From Elusimicrobia bacterium RIFOXYB2_FULL_49_7 (lineage in GTDB: Bacteria > Fibrobacterota > OXYB2-FULL-49-7), in NCBI GenBank assembly GCA_001800515.1, contig MGVN01000051.1, positions 15,050 through 79,049 on the forward strand: a stretch of DNA of 64,000 bases, given 5' to 3'. Shown piece after piece: positions 9,280 through 17,603 of this stretch. The translations under genes and the position numbers were made by a program. Numbering within the stretch: position 1 is the first letter of the stretch; every line of letters begins with the position of its first letter. The notes under the pieces are model-generated. The model saw only the letters and a list, made by a program, of their open reading frames with translations, was not told the origin of the DNA and searched no databases.

Positions 9280-10761
9280 TTAGACGGCTGAGCGGAACTG
9301 GTGCTTTTCTTTCAGATGTTTAAAAAAGAGCCAGAAATAACTGGGTGAGAAAAAGAGTAGAGCAGGCAGCAGATTCAGCCGGGCATGGATCAGAATATAA
9401 GTCATGAGAATCAGAAAATAGAGAGCAAAAAAACCGACGACGGTATTAACCGGGCTTGCATTGTTTTCTGATTTTATCCGCTTTTGTTGTCCCTGAATAT
9501 TGTTGAATTTAGGCGTCCGAATGAAAATACTCTTCTTTTTATTGAATAATGCTTCCTTAATGGCATAAACTCCGTTAATTGAAAAACCAATGCTGAATAT
9601 TAAAAGCATAAGCGGATAAAAAAAACTCTCTTTTTTCAGTCCACGCGCTTCGATCTCGGCCATGAAATAATAAAGCCATATCATAAAACAGTTGATAACC
9701 ACAAACACAATGGCCACTCCCAGAAACCGGGTGTCAATATATTCCTTGGTCATTATAAGAACCGGGACTGTAAAGAGTGAAATAAAAATAGAGAAAATAT
9801 AACCAAAGCAACTCGCCAAATGGCAGATGGCATCAATCTTAACCGGTAAAGAAGTCTTACTGCGAAGAATCTTGGGCATTATCTTTAAAAAAACCTGAAA
9901 CATTCCTTTAACCCATCGGAATTGTTGACTGTAAAAAGCATCGAGTGTGGGTGGTAATTCGGAATAGGCAATTAAATCTTTCAAATAAATAAAATTCCAC
10001 TTGTTGATCTGAGCGCGATAAGATAAATCGAGATCTTCGGTCAGGGTATCACCTTGCCAGGAACCGCTCTCAAAGATAGCTTTTTTGCGCCAAATACCGG
10101 CCGTGCCGTTGAAATTAAAGAAGTGTCCGCTCCGGTTGCGTGCTGTGTGCTCAATAATGAAATGACCGTTTAAAAAGGAAGTTTGGAGTTTGGTCAGAAG
10201 TGACTCTTTTTCATTTAAAAAACCCCATCTTGCTTGGACCATGCCTACTTTTGTATCTGTAAAAAAATGAATGGTTTCGGAAACAAAATTTTCTGGAATA
10301 ATAAAATCAGAATCGAAAATGGCCACATAATCGCCCAAGGCAACTTTGAGGCCATTCTGAAGAGCACCTGCTTTATAATCTTGGCGATCGGTCCGGTGAA
10401 TATGAGTCATGCGGAAACCCTGTTGTCGATATTTTTCCGCCAGTGCTTGAGTGAGTTTCAAGGTTTCATCCGTGGAGTCATCAAGAATCTGAATTTCAAG
10501 TTTTTCTTTGGGATAGCAAACCGATATTGCTGAACTGATGAGTCGTTCAACCACGTGGGGTTCATTAAAAATGGGCAATTGAATCGTGACATACGGCAAT
10601 TCATTAAACTGTTTTAAGGGAACTGGCGTTTTGTGAATATATACCAGATAACTAATGAGCAATTTAAGTTTATAAATAATGAGAATGGCAATGGCTGTGA
10701 GAAGGGGAAAATAAATTCCGAAAAGTAGGATATTAGAAAATAGAGTGGGATTCGATGACAT
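9280..10761 (-). CDS. Cellulose-synthase-like family 2 glycosyltransferase
   Basis: About 493 residues. A processive inner-membrane GT2 enzyme with an N-terminal membrane segment, a cytosolic catalytic domain and four or more C-terminal membrane segments. Catalytic motifs are all present: DDSTDET (first Asp), DSDF (DxD), TEDLDL (catalytic base) and QQFRWVKG (QxxRW of processive enzymes). The layout resembles CESA/BcsA and bacterial mannan or glucomannan synthases. No PilZ domain or BcsB neighbour is seen, so the polymer is not known. The ATG at 10761 has GGGTGG upstream; a GTG four codons earlier is possible. Confidence 0.88.
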   Translation of the reverse strand: MSSNPTLFSNILLFGIYFPLLTAIAILIIYKLKLLISYLVYIHKTPVPLKQFNELPYVTIQLPIFNEPHVVERLISSAISVCYPKEKLEIQILDDSTDETLKLTQALAEKYRQQGFRMTHIHRTDRQDYKAGALQNGLKVALGDYVAIFDSDFIIPENFVSETIHFFTDTKVGMVQARWGFLNEKESLLTKLQTSFLNGHFIIEHTARNRSGHFFNFNGTAGIWRKKAIFESGSWQGDTLTEDLDLSYRAQINKWNFIYLKDLIAYSELPPTLDAFYSQQFRWVKGMFQVFLKIMPKILRSKTSLPVKIDAICHLASCFGYIFSIFISLFTVPVLIMTKEYIDTRFLGVAIVFVVINCFMIWLYYFMAEIEARGLKKESFFYPLMLLIFSIGFSINGVYAIKEALFNKKKSIFIRTPKFNNIQGQQKRIKSENNASPVNTVVGFFALYFLILMTYILIHARLNLLPALLFFSPSYFWLFFKHLKEKHQFRSAV

Positions 10762-11121
10762 AAAGTGAACCACCCGTTTTAATGTTCAGTTAACGGCAAA
10801 TTAATAATTTTTACTAATTTGCTTCAAATTTAACTGAGTAATATACAATATGGGCTTTTAAAAAGTAAAAGGAAATTTATTTGGAAAGAAATTCAATGAG
10901 TTAACCTGGTCTTGGCAAAAAAGTTAATGCCGTTAACCATGAATTAATCCGGTGATTCGTATCACACTCTTTTCCCTTGGCAAAGAGTGTCAAATAAATT
11001 GACGTAGTGCTTATTATTATTTTTGCAATACCATTTCTATCTCTCATACATCCGAGGTTCTATCTCCTTTTCCTATTTTTCCTCTTTCTTTAGCTGACGG
11101 GTTAGTTTATTTTTAATTCCT
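10762..11121. other. 360-nt divergent intergenic region with two adjacent hairpins
   Basis: Non-coding gap between the minus-strand glycosyltransferase and the plus-strand EamA gene. It is AT-rich, with several TTAA/GTTAA repeats at 10900-10945. Two consecutive inverted repeats are visible: GTGAT (10952-10956) with ATCAC (10961-10965), and ACACTCTTT (10964-10972) with AAAGAGTGT (10982-10990). Neither is followed by a T-run on either strand, so they look like leader structure or protein-binding sites rather than terminators. The last 100 nt upstream of EamA are pyrimidine-rich and lack a clear Shine-Dalgarno sequence. Confidence 0.6.
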
Positions 11122-11535
11122 ATGTGGTGGATCTATGCACTTTTATCCGCATTTTTTGCGGCTCTCACCGCCATCCTTGCTAAGGTTGGTGTCCGAGGCA
11201 TCAATTCTGATCTGGCTACCGCTATTCGAACCGTTTTTATATTATTGATTGCTTGGGGTATCGTGCTTTTTGGCAGGCAACTTAACGGCAATACCCATCT
11301 TACGCGAACCAATCTTTTTTTTCTTGGTTTTTCCGGTATTGCCACCGGGCTTTCCTGGATATTTTATTTTAAAGCTTTGCAGCTCGGTAAGGTTTCCCAA
11401 GTCGCCCCGGTGGACAAAGCCAGCGTGGCTATTGCCATTATTCTTTCCGCGCTCTTCCTACACGAAGCTCTGACCGCTAAAATCATTATCGGCGCCCTAC
11501 TCATTATAGCTGGGACCGTGGTTATCATTTTTTAA
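11122..11535 (+). CDS. EamA/DMT-family small membrane transporter
   Basis: 137 residues with five hydrophobic segments forming a single EamA repeat. The pattern MWWIYALLSAFFAALTAILA and the final IIGALLIIAGTVVIIF are typical of the roughly 140-residue single-domain EamA proteins of the drug/metabolite transporter superfamily, thought to act as dimers. The substrate is unknown. It is followed 5 nt later by crcB, so both are probably co-transcribed. No good ribosome-binding site is visible before the ATG. Confidence 0.85.
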   Translation: MWWIYALLSAFFAALTAILAKVGVRGINSDLATAIRTVFILLIAWGIVLFGRQLNGNTHLTRTNLFFLGFSGIATGLSWIFYFKALQLGKVSQVAPVDKASVAIAIILSALFLHEALTAKIIIGALLIIAGTVVIIF

Positions 11536-11540
11536 ACAGG

Positions 11541-11924
11541 ATGACTACCATGTTTAGGATTTCCCTTATTTTTCTGGGCGGCGGATTAGGAGCATTAGCT
11601 CGTTTCGGGTTGGCCGGATGGGTGGCCCGTCTTTTTCCCTCAACTTTTCCCTTGGGTACTTTAAGCGTTAACATTTTTGGTTCGTTCTTAATCGGCCTTC
11701 TCATCACTGGCTTGGAAGGGCGCTTATCCTGTTCTTCCCCGTTTTACGGCTTTCTGGTTATCGGCATTCTGGGTGGCTTTACCACCTTTTCCGCCTTCAG
11801 TCTGGAAAGTGTTAATTTGATGCGAAATGGTGCATGGGGATCGGCTGGAAGTTATGTCACGTTAAGTCTGCTATGTTGTCTGATTGGAACCATGGTTGGA
11901 ATGCGATTGGGGAAATGGTGGTAG
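11541..11924 (+). CDS. crcB: Fluoride ion exporter CrcB/FluC
   Basis: 127-residue, four-helix membrane protein of the Fluc/CrcB fluoride channel family, which lowers cytoplasmic fluoride as dual-topology dimers. Hallmarks are GGGLGALARFGL at the N-terminus, GTLSVNIFGSFLIG (with the conserved Asn) and GGFTTFSAFSLE (the Phe-box/TFS motif). A single full-length copy implies a homodimer. It ends 2 nt before the stop codon of the convergent SemiSWEET gene. I found no fluoride riboswitch pattern upstream of the EamA-crcB pair. Confidence 0.95.
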   Translation: MTTMFRISLIFLGGGLGALARFGLAGWVARLFPSTFPLGTLSVNIFGSFLIGLLITGLEGRLSCSSPFYGFLVIGILGGFTTFSAFSLESVNLMRNGAWGSAGSYVTLSLLCCLIGTMVGMRLGKWW

Positions 11925-11926
11925 GG

Positions 11927-12214
11927 TTAAGATCGTCTCTTCCTGTAAAGCCAAAATTGAAACAACAATACCAGGGAAAGAATAAAACCAGGCAGATTGG
12001 AAATTAGAATGTAATATTCCCTGGGCGTCTTGGTCCAGGCGTAGAGTACCCAAAGGCCGATGGAAAAGCTAAAAAAAAGAGCAAAAATAAACGAAAATCC
12101 TTCTGTGGATTTTCGTTTGAAATTCTTTATAATTTGGAGTGGAAGCCCGAAACAAAGATAAATGATGGATACTGTCATGGCTAAAGTACCTAAAACCGTA
12201 TTAAGAGATGCCAT
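11927..12214 (-). CDS. SemiSWEET/PQ-loop family small transporter
   Basis: 95-residue protein with three hydrophobic segments, one PQ-loop (MtN3) unit. The block GLPLQIIKNFKRKSTEGFS is the hallmark PQ-loop with the following charged KRKSTEG turn. Bacterial SemiSWEETs form dimers and move sugars; other PQ-loop proteins carry amino acids, so the substrate is unknown. GGAAAAGATC precedes the ATG. It is convergent with crcB and divergent from the pseudouridine synthase gene. Confidence 0.88.
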   Translation of the reverse strand: MASLNTVLGTLAMTVSIIYLCFGLPLQIIKNFKRKSTEGFSFIFALFFSFSIGLWVLYAWTKTPREYYILISNLPGFILSLVLLFQFWLYRKRRS

Positions 12215-12353
12215 GATCTTTTCCTTTCCGACAAAGTCCTATCGGATGAGAAAATAAGGTTCATTCTCCGATTTCGGCAATAAAATAGGCCCTTCGGTAC
12301 CTGAAAAACAAGATAATAAAATGAATCGTGAACATATTATATTATGATTCAAT

Positions 12354-13238
12354 ATGACCCACCAACCCCTCCAGACACGTATTTTGAACGAGAATGAAGC
12401 CGGACAACGTCTCGATCGTTTTTTGCGTAAAGCTTTTAAAAAAACACCCCTTTCGCTCATCCATAAATTCATTCGCATGGGTCTGGTCCGAGTCAACGGA
12501 AAACGGGTTAAAGGCGATGTCATGCTTTCTACAGGTGACAAGGTCGATTATCCGGAAACCGCCTTCTTCGAATGGAAACGAACTCCTCGCCCCACAGGTG
12601 GGTTGAATCTTCGAGACCACATTATTTATGAAGATGGCCATCTCATTGCCATCAATAAGCCGGCAGGGCTTCTGGTTCACCCCATTGAACGCCGGGAAGC
12701 ACTCACCCTGATTGATGCACTTATTGGTTATCTCAAATCCACAGAAGGTGCTTCTTGGTCCTTCAAACCCGCATTGGTCCACCGACTTGACGCTGAAACC
12801 TCAGGCATTACTGTAACTGCCAAAAATGCACGGGCACTTCGCAACCTCACCGGGCAATTCCGGGAACGGGAAACGGTTAAAGAATACTATGCGGTTGTAA
12901 ACGGCGTTCCGGGATCATCCCAAGGTCGTATAGACCAGCCTTTGGAAGATCAAAAAGGGGTTCTTCGGGAATCATTAACAGAATATACCGTGGAAAAAAA
13001 GGGAAACCGGTGCGCACTGCTTCGTCTCCGTATCCATACCGGCCGCATTCATCAGATTCGGCGCCATCTGACCGCCATCGGACACCCAATTATGGGCGAC
13101 CACCGTTATGGTGGGCCTCGAGCCGAACGCCTTTTCCTTCACGCCTGGCGTTTGGCTTTGCATCATCCAGAAACAGGTAAAGTCCTTCAATTGGAAGCCC
13201 CTTTACCGGTCGAATTTCAAAATTTATCTTCTTTCTGA
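12354..13238 (+). CDS. RluA-family 23S rRNA/tRNA pseudouridine synthase
   Basis: 294 residues: an N-terminal S4 RNA-binding domain (about 10-65, including RLDRFLRKAFKKTPLSLIHK and VRVNGKRVKGD) and a catalytic domain with HRLDAETSGITVTAKN, whose Asp is the catalytic residue, then RIHTGRIHQIRRHL and GHPIMGDHRYGG. S4 plus this catalytic core is the RluC/RluD layout, so 23S rRNA uridines are the likely target, but RluA-family specificity cannot be assigned by eye. It is convergent with the 7TM-HD gene (5-nt gap). Confidence 0.92.
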   Translation: MTHQPLQTRILNENEAGQRLDRFLRKAFKKTPLSLIHKFIRMGLVRVNGKRVKGDVMLSTGDKVDYPETAFFEWKRTPRPTGGLNLRDHIIYEDGHLIAINKPAGLLVHPIERREALTLIDALIGYLKSTEGASWSFKPALVHRLDAETSGITVTAKNARALRNLTGQFRERETVKEYYAVVNGVPGSSQGRIDQPLEDQKGVLRESLTEYTVEKKGNRCALLRLRIHTGRIHQIRRHLTAIGHPIMGDHRYGGPRAERLFLHAWRLALHHPETGKVLQLEAPLPVEFQNLSSF

Positions 13239-13243
13239 TTTTA

Positions 13244-15562
13244 TTAAACCGTTATGGTCTTCGTCTTTTCCGCCCGGGCTGCTTCTCCGTCCGGATACTC
13301 GATTCGGGTATGGAACATGCTGGTCAGCACCGGTAAAAAGCTTCGCTTGATACGTGCTAAGTCAATAAATGTCAGATCGCAGTTGTCGAGTTGACCATCC
13401 GCAATCTTACCGTCTATCAGCGAATTCACTAAGTTCTTCAGCCGGCTTGTCGTCGGTTCAGTGAGTGTACGCGAGGCCGCCTCCACGGAATCAGCCAACA
13501 TGATGAGCGCGTTTTCTTTGGTGGAGGGTTTGGGGCCGGGATAGCAGAAATCGTCGCGAAGCAGATTGTCGTCCGGGGCAAGTTCCTTGGCCTTGTCATA
13601 GAAGAAGGAAATGAGGGTGGTCCCATGGTGTTCCCGGATGACATCTATGACCGCCTGGTGAAGTTTATATCGACGCGCCATTTCCACACCGAGTTTGACA
13701 TGGGAGGAAATGATGAGTGCGCTCATCCGGGGAGATATCTTTTCATAAAGCGTGTCTTGGCCTGCGGTCTGGTTTTCGATGAAATAGGCCGGTTTGTTCA
13801 CCTTACCGATGTCATGATAATAGGCCAACACGCGCGCCTTAAGAGGATTCGCACCGATGGCCTCGGCCCCCGCTTCAGCCAGATTACCGACGAGAATGCT
13901 ATGATGATAGGTACCGGGCGCTTTAAGCGAAAGAATTTTTAATACCGGCGAGTTCATGTCCGACAGTTCGATTAACGTCAAATTCGTCGTAATGGAAAAG
14001 ACCTTTTCAAAAATCCAAACGAACGGAATGGTGAGCATCATTGACAAGAGGCCGGATAGAGAAGCCAACCCGACGTTTCTGAACGTTCCAACCAAGGAGA
14101 AATCGCCCGGCCGGGCAAGGGCGAAAAGATGGACCAAAAAAAGATAGGTCAGAGAATAGAAAAACAGGGCGGTAAAGAAATGGGAACGGTAACGAATATC
14201 CCGCATCGCTGCACAGGCAGCAAAGGATGCGAGCAAATGAATGAACATCAGCGGGAAATCATACCCGGTCACCAGGCCCAAGAGTAAACTCGCGGTCAGC
14301 GAAAAGGCCAGCCCGGTTCCCAGGTCAAAGAGGATGGTACACAGCATGGGACCCACGACCATAGGAAAAAGAAGCCCATATTCCAATTCATTTTCCCATT
14401 CAAGCGGAAGCAGGAAAGAATGAATGGCATGCCAGGTCAGCGTAATAAATATGAATTGAATGGCTGCAATCAGACAAAGAGCCAAAAGGTCGTTGAGTCG
14501 TTCCAGTCGTTTCGGATGGAAAACATGGCTATATAAAAAAAAGAGAAGAAGAAGAAGTGTCGTCAGCAGGATACGGCCCAAAACCGGAAAGAAAGCTTGA
14601 AAACCGTGGATGGTGCCCTGTGCTTCCTGGGCCATCTTTAGAGAATAAAGTTTGCGTTGAACATCCGGGGTTACCAGCTGATTGCGCCCTACAATTTCCA
14701 GATCCTTGACCACCTTTCCGCGTGTGGGAAGCAAGGAAGCCACTATTTTTTCCCGTCGTGTGTGGGTCTCGTCTTCCAAATAAAAGAGATTGGGAGAGAG
14801 AAAAGCGTAAAGTACTTCATAAATGGCGGAAAGCTGGGGTTCCGTATATTTTTTCTTCAGGCCGGCCCGCTCCCGTTCCAGTACCGCATCCTTGGTCACC
14901 AAGCTTTCGGCCGGGAAAGGGCGTTCCCGGTCATCGCGAAGTAGGGTAACAAAATTGCCGGGATAAACCAAGAACGGGACCGTTTCTTCGCTCCGGTTTT
15001 TTATGTCTTTTACCACACAAACGCTGGAGAGCCCTTGATCGAGAATGCGATCAATAATATGCAGGAAGTTTTCCGGGTTGATTTTAGCAGCGATCAGTGC
15101 CCGGATGGTTGGGGTAGAAATGTTGTTATGCAGTTTCTCCCAAAGTATTTTTTTTTGGGAGTCCGGCAAAATAGGATCTTTGAGCTGTTCTATTCGAAGA
15201 AAAAAATCACGGAATTTGTCAATGATTTTTTCGTTGACCTCATAATCGTATTCCATGACCGGTAGAACCCGCAAGATCGCTTCGTTGCGTTCCCGTTTCA
15301 GCTCTTCCTCGGTTTTTAGGATGTCAAAGGTGAATGGGGCAATGACCGTCCGCTTAGTAATATCACCTTCCTTGGGAACATCCAGGCTTTGAACTAACTT
15401 TTCAGTGGGAAAAAGGAGATTGATAAAGGCCGTCAAAAACAGGAAGGCAACGATTTTCACCCGGCTTTTGCCGGAGAGAAAGGCCGTCTGGACCGCAGAG
15501 TCAGCTAACCGCTGGGTCTCATCGGAGGCAGGCCGGGTATTGGGTCTAAACCGATTGCTCAT
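13244..15562 (-). CDS. 7TM-HD membrane phosphodiesterase (PgpH/YqfF family)
   Basis: About 772 residues. An N-terminal membrane helix (VKIVAFLFLTAFINLLF) is followed by a large extracytoplasmic 7TMR-HDED domain, roughly seven membrane helices, and a C-terminal cytosolic HD domain with YHHSILVGNLAEAG, LAYYHDIGK (HD pair) and REHHGT. Characterised PgpH homologues hydrolyse cyclic di-AMP; activity here is inferred. The gene lies directly after phoH, as in many genomes, but no ybeY follows. The start at 15562 overlaps the phoH end by 17 nt; in-frame ATGs at 15574 and 15583 are alternatives, and none has a strong ribosome-binding site. Confidence 0.92.
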   Translation of the reverse strand: MSNRFRPNTRPASDETQRLADSAVQTAFLSGKSRVKIVAFLFLTAFINLLFPTEKLVQSLDVPKEGDITKRTVIAPFTFDILKTEEELKRERNEAILRVLPVMEYDYEVNEKIIDKFRDFFLRIEQLKDPILPDSQKKILWEKLHNNISTPTIRALIAAKINPENFLHIIDRILDQGLSSVCVVKDIKNRSEETVPFLVYPGNFVTLLRDDRERPFPAESLVTKDAVLERERAGLKKKYTEPQLSAIYEVLYAFLSPNLFYLEDETHTRREKIVASLLPTRGKVVKDLEIVGRNQLVTPDVQRKLYSLKMAQEAQGTIHGFQAFFPVLGRILLTTLLLLLFFLYSHVFHPKRLERLNDLLALCLIAAIQFIFITLTWHAIHSFLLPLEWENELEYGLLFPMVVGPMLCTILFDLGTGLAFSLTASLLLGLVTGYDFPLMFIHLLASFAACAAMRDIRYRSHFFTALFFYSLTYLFLVHLFALARPGDFSLVGTFRNVGLASLSGLLSMMLTIPFVWIFEKVFSITTNLTLIELSDMNSPVLKILSLKAPGTYHHSILVGNLAEAGAEAIGANPLKARVLAYYHDIGKVNKPAYFIENQTAGQDTLYEKISPRMSALIISSHVKLGVEMARRYKLHQAVIDVIREHHGTTLISFFYDKAKELAPDDNLLRDDFCYPGPKPSTKENALIMLADSVEAASRTLTEPTTSRLKNLVNSLIDGKIADGQLDNCDLTFIDLARIKRSFLPVLTSMFHTRIEYPDGEAARAEKTKTITV

Positions 15563-16508
15563 GATTTCTTTCATATCGCTCATAAGCGTGGACAATACGT
15601 TTGACAAGGCGATGTCTTACTACATCTCCGCCGTCCAGCGCTACGAACGCAACACCTTCCACTTCTCCCAGCACCTCTGGGACCGAAAGCAGGCCGGATT
15701 GGCCCTCGCTCAGGTCGATTTGAGTGATATCGCCCGCAACAATGGCCTTGCTGCCGTGACCCAAACGGGTAAGAAACATTTTCATCTGCGGCGGAGTAGT
15801 GTTCTGTGCTTCGTCCAGGATAATGAAGGCACTGTTTAAGGTACGACCGCGCATATACGCAAGCGGCGATACCTCGATTGCTCTATTTTCAAAATAACTG
15901 CGGACATTCTCCTGAGGTAGAATGTCGTACAACGCGTCATAGAGCGGGGTTAGGTAAGGTTCCACTTTTTCGCGTAGGTTGCCGGGTAAAAAACCGAGGT
16001 TTTCGCCCGCTTCTACGGCAGGACGGACCAGGATGATGCGTTCCACACGCTTTGTCCGGAGCGCTTCCACGGCCATGGCCACAGCAAGATAGGTCTTGCC
16101 CGTGCCGGCCGGTCCCACGGCAAAAACCAGGTCGTTCTCCTGTATGGCCCGGAAAAAGCGGGTTTGACCCGCGGTCTTGGTAAAGACATTGGCCCGCCGG
16201 CCTGCGGTCACTGCAATCCGGTGGAAATCCTCCTCAGGTTCGGGTTCCAGCTGCAGGGTGATTCGGGAGGGTTTGACAGCAGCAGAAAGGGGTGCCGGCG
16301 ATTTTATCCGTTTCAAAAAGCGGGTAATGCCGTTTTTGAGTTGGTCCGGAGAATCGGCCACCAGAACAACTTCATTGCCGCGAATTCGTATCTGGATGTC
16401 TAATAATTCCTCGACCCGTTTTTTTCGGTTAAAACCGGGTCCAAAGAGACTGAGTAAAGTCTCTTTGGCAAGGATGATTTTTTTTTGTGGTTGCCGAACG
16501 GAAGTCAT
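15546..16508 (-). CDS. phoH: PhoH-family ATPase (YbeZ type)
   Basis: 320-residue P-loop protein. The N-terminal part resembles the KH-like region of YbeZ, and the core contains Walker A GPAGTGKTYLAVAMA, the RPAVEAGENLGFLPG segment and Walker B FIILDEAQNTTP. PhoH/YbeZ proteins are linked to RNA metabolism and ribosome maturation together with YbeY. The ATG overlaps the stop of the upstream LysM gene (ATGA), and the 3' end overlaps the HD gene, so the set is a tightly coupled minus-strand operon. Confidence 0.94.
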   Translation of the reverse strand: MTSVRQPQKKIILAKETLLSLFGPGFNRKKRVEELLDIQIRIRGNEVVLVADSPDQLKNGITRFLKRIKSPAPLSAAVKPSRITLQLEPEPEEDFHRIAVTAGRRANVFTKTAGQTRFFRAIQENDLVFAVGPAGTGKTYLAVAMAVEALRTKRVERIILVRPAVEAGENLGFLPGNLREKVEPYLTPLYDALYDILPQENVRSYFENRAIEVSPLAYMRGRTLNSAFIILDEAQNTTPPQMKMFLTRLGHGSKAIVAGDITQIDLSEGQSGLLSVPEVLGEVEGVAFVALDGGDVVRHRLVKRIVHAYERYERNHEQSV

Positions 16509-17272
16509 CGCGGGATGTTGAAAACCTGTCCCGGAAAAATCAAATCTTCAGGCCGGGAATATTTGTCGGCATTCGTGTCAGCCCGGTATTTTTCAAAGGC
16601 AGCATCAATACGACTTTTATTGGCTTGATAAAGCTTGGGCCACTGGAGCGCATCATTAAAGACCTCCTCGCGGCCTGCTATTTTCCAAAGACATTCTCGG
16701 TTGTTCGGCCGGTCCTGAACCGTATAGGTGGAGACCGAAAGGGCGGAACCGGAAAAGGTATTGACTACAGGTGCCCGTTTAGCAGCTTCCGCATTTTCTT
16801 TAGCGGTCCGGATAAGTCCTTCCACTTCCGATAAACGAGCTGATGAGGCAAAGAGAAGCGAGGAGGTTTGTGATTGTTGGGCCATAAGCGCTTTTTCCAG
16901 AGCCTGAATCTCGGCGGATCGCTTTTTTATCTCCTCAGGCGGCAGTTGAGCGAGCGCTTCAGCCTGGGCGATGAGCGCAGCTTCTTTTTCCCCATTCTTG
17001 GTTATTTCCTCCTGGGTCATACCAATAAGTCCCGGAATTTCGTTGTGCACAGCGCGGATGCTTTTGTCGGTTTGTACAACCTGTTCTTTGAGGTCCTGAA
17101 GGGTGGTTTGTTCCTGGGCAATAGCCTGTTTGGCGGCGACTTCCCGGCAGGTTGCATCTTTCAGTGCAAGTTCATAAGCCTCATAAGTCATGCTCTCCTC
17201 AGCGGTAAGAAGTGAGGCAAACAAAAGGGCAACTCCGATAAAAAGACAGCGAATCATGGTGGGTTTTCTCAT
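16505..17272 (-). CDS. Exported coiled-coil protein with C-terminal LysM-like domain
   Basis: 255 residues: a signal peptide (IRCLFIGVALLFASLLTAEE), a long helical, Glu/Ala/Lys-rich coiled-coil region (about 30-170), then a LysM-like tail beginning STYTVQDRPNNRECLWKIAG and ending DLIFPGQVFNIPR. The tail form (YTV...LW.IA...Y..P..WP.LY..N......I.PGQ.L.IP) is a variant LysM that would hold peptidoglycan. A periplasmic, wall-associated role is inferred. It is linked by ATGA overlaps to the lipoprotein gene upstream and phoH downstream. Confidence 0.75.
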   Translation of the reverse strand: MRKPTMIRCLFIGVALLFASLLTAEESMTYEAYELALKDATCREVAAKQAIAQEQTTLQDLKEQVVQTDKSIRAVHNEIPGLIGMTQEEITKNGEKEAALIAQAEALAQLPPEEIKKRSAEIQALEKALMAQQSQTSSLLFASSARLSEVEGLIRTAKENAEAAKRAPVVNTFSGSALSVSTYTVQDRPNNRECLWKIAGREEVFNDALQWPKLYQANKSRIDAAFEKYRADTNADKYSRPEDLIFPGQVFNIPR

Positions 17273-17532
17273 TGTTGACCGCCGAGTTTGGCCTTAATGG
17301 CATCCCGCTCCTCTTCGGCCTTCCGGAGTTCCTCTTTTTTGGATTCCAGAGTGGCTTCGAGTTTGGAGCGTTCCTCCCGGAGTTCGGAGAGTTTTTTCTC
17401 GGCGGCTTCCACCGAGAGACGGGCTTCGCTCAGTTTACTTAACTCTTCCGGTTTCGGCTTGCGGGCGCAGCCGGAAAAGGAGAGCCAGCCCATCAGGATC
17501 AATCCGAGAAGAAGGGTGAGGCTATTTTTCAT
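17269..17532 (-). CDS. Small coiled-coil lipoprotein
   Basis: 87 residues. A signal peptide ends in the lipobox SFSGC, followed by an almost entirely charged helix (LSEARLSVEAAEKKLSELRE and on) predicted to be a coiled coil. Likely an outer- or inner-membrane-anchored periplasmic rod that could pair with the coiled coil of the next protein. No specific family is recognised. First gene of the four-gene chain to the 7TM-HD gene; its stop overlaps the next ATG (ATGA). AGGTAAAAG lies just upstream of the start. Confidence 0.75.
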   Translation of the reverse strand: MKNSLTLLLGLILMGWLSFSGCARKPKPEELSKLSEARLSVEAAEKKLSELREERSKLEATLESKKEELRKAEEERDAIKAKLGGQQ

Positions 17533-17603
17533 CTTTTACCTCCGGGTCTAAAGTCAATAATATTGCAGCCTCTAAAATATAATATGTCAAACTGTTTGTA
17601 CAA

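Noticed and set aside
10950..11121. Possible fluoride riboswitch upstream of the EamA-crcB pair
   Set aside because: The hairpins here do not show the conserved GGNGAUGG and downstream pseudoknot sequences of the crcB motif.
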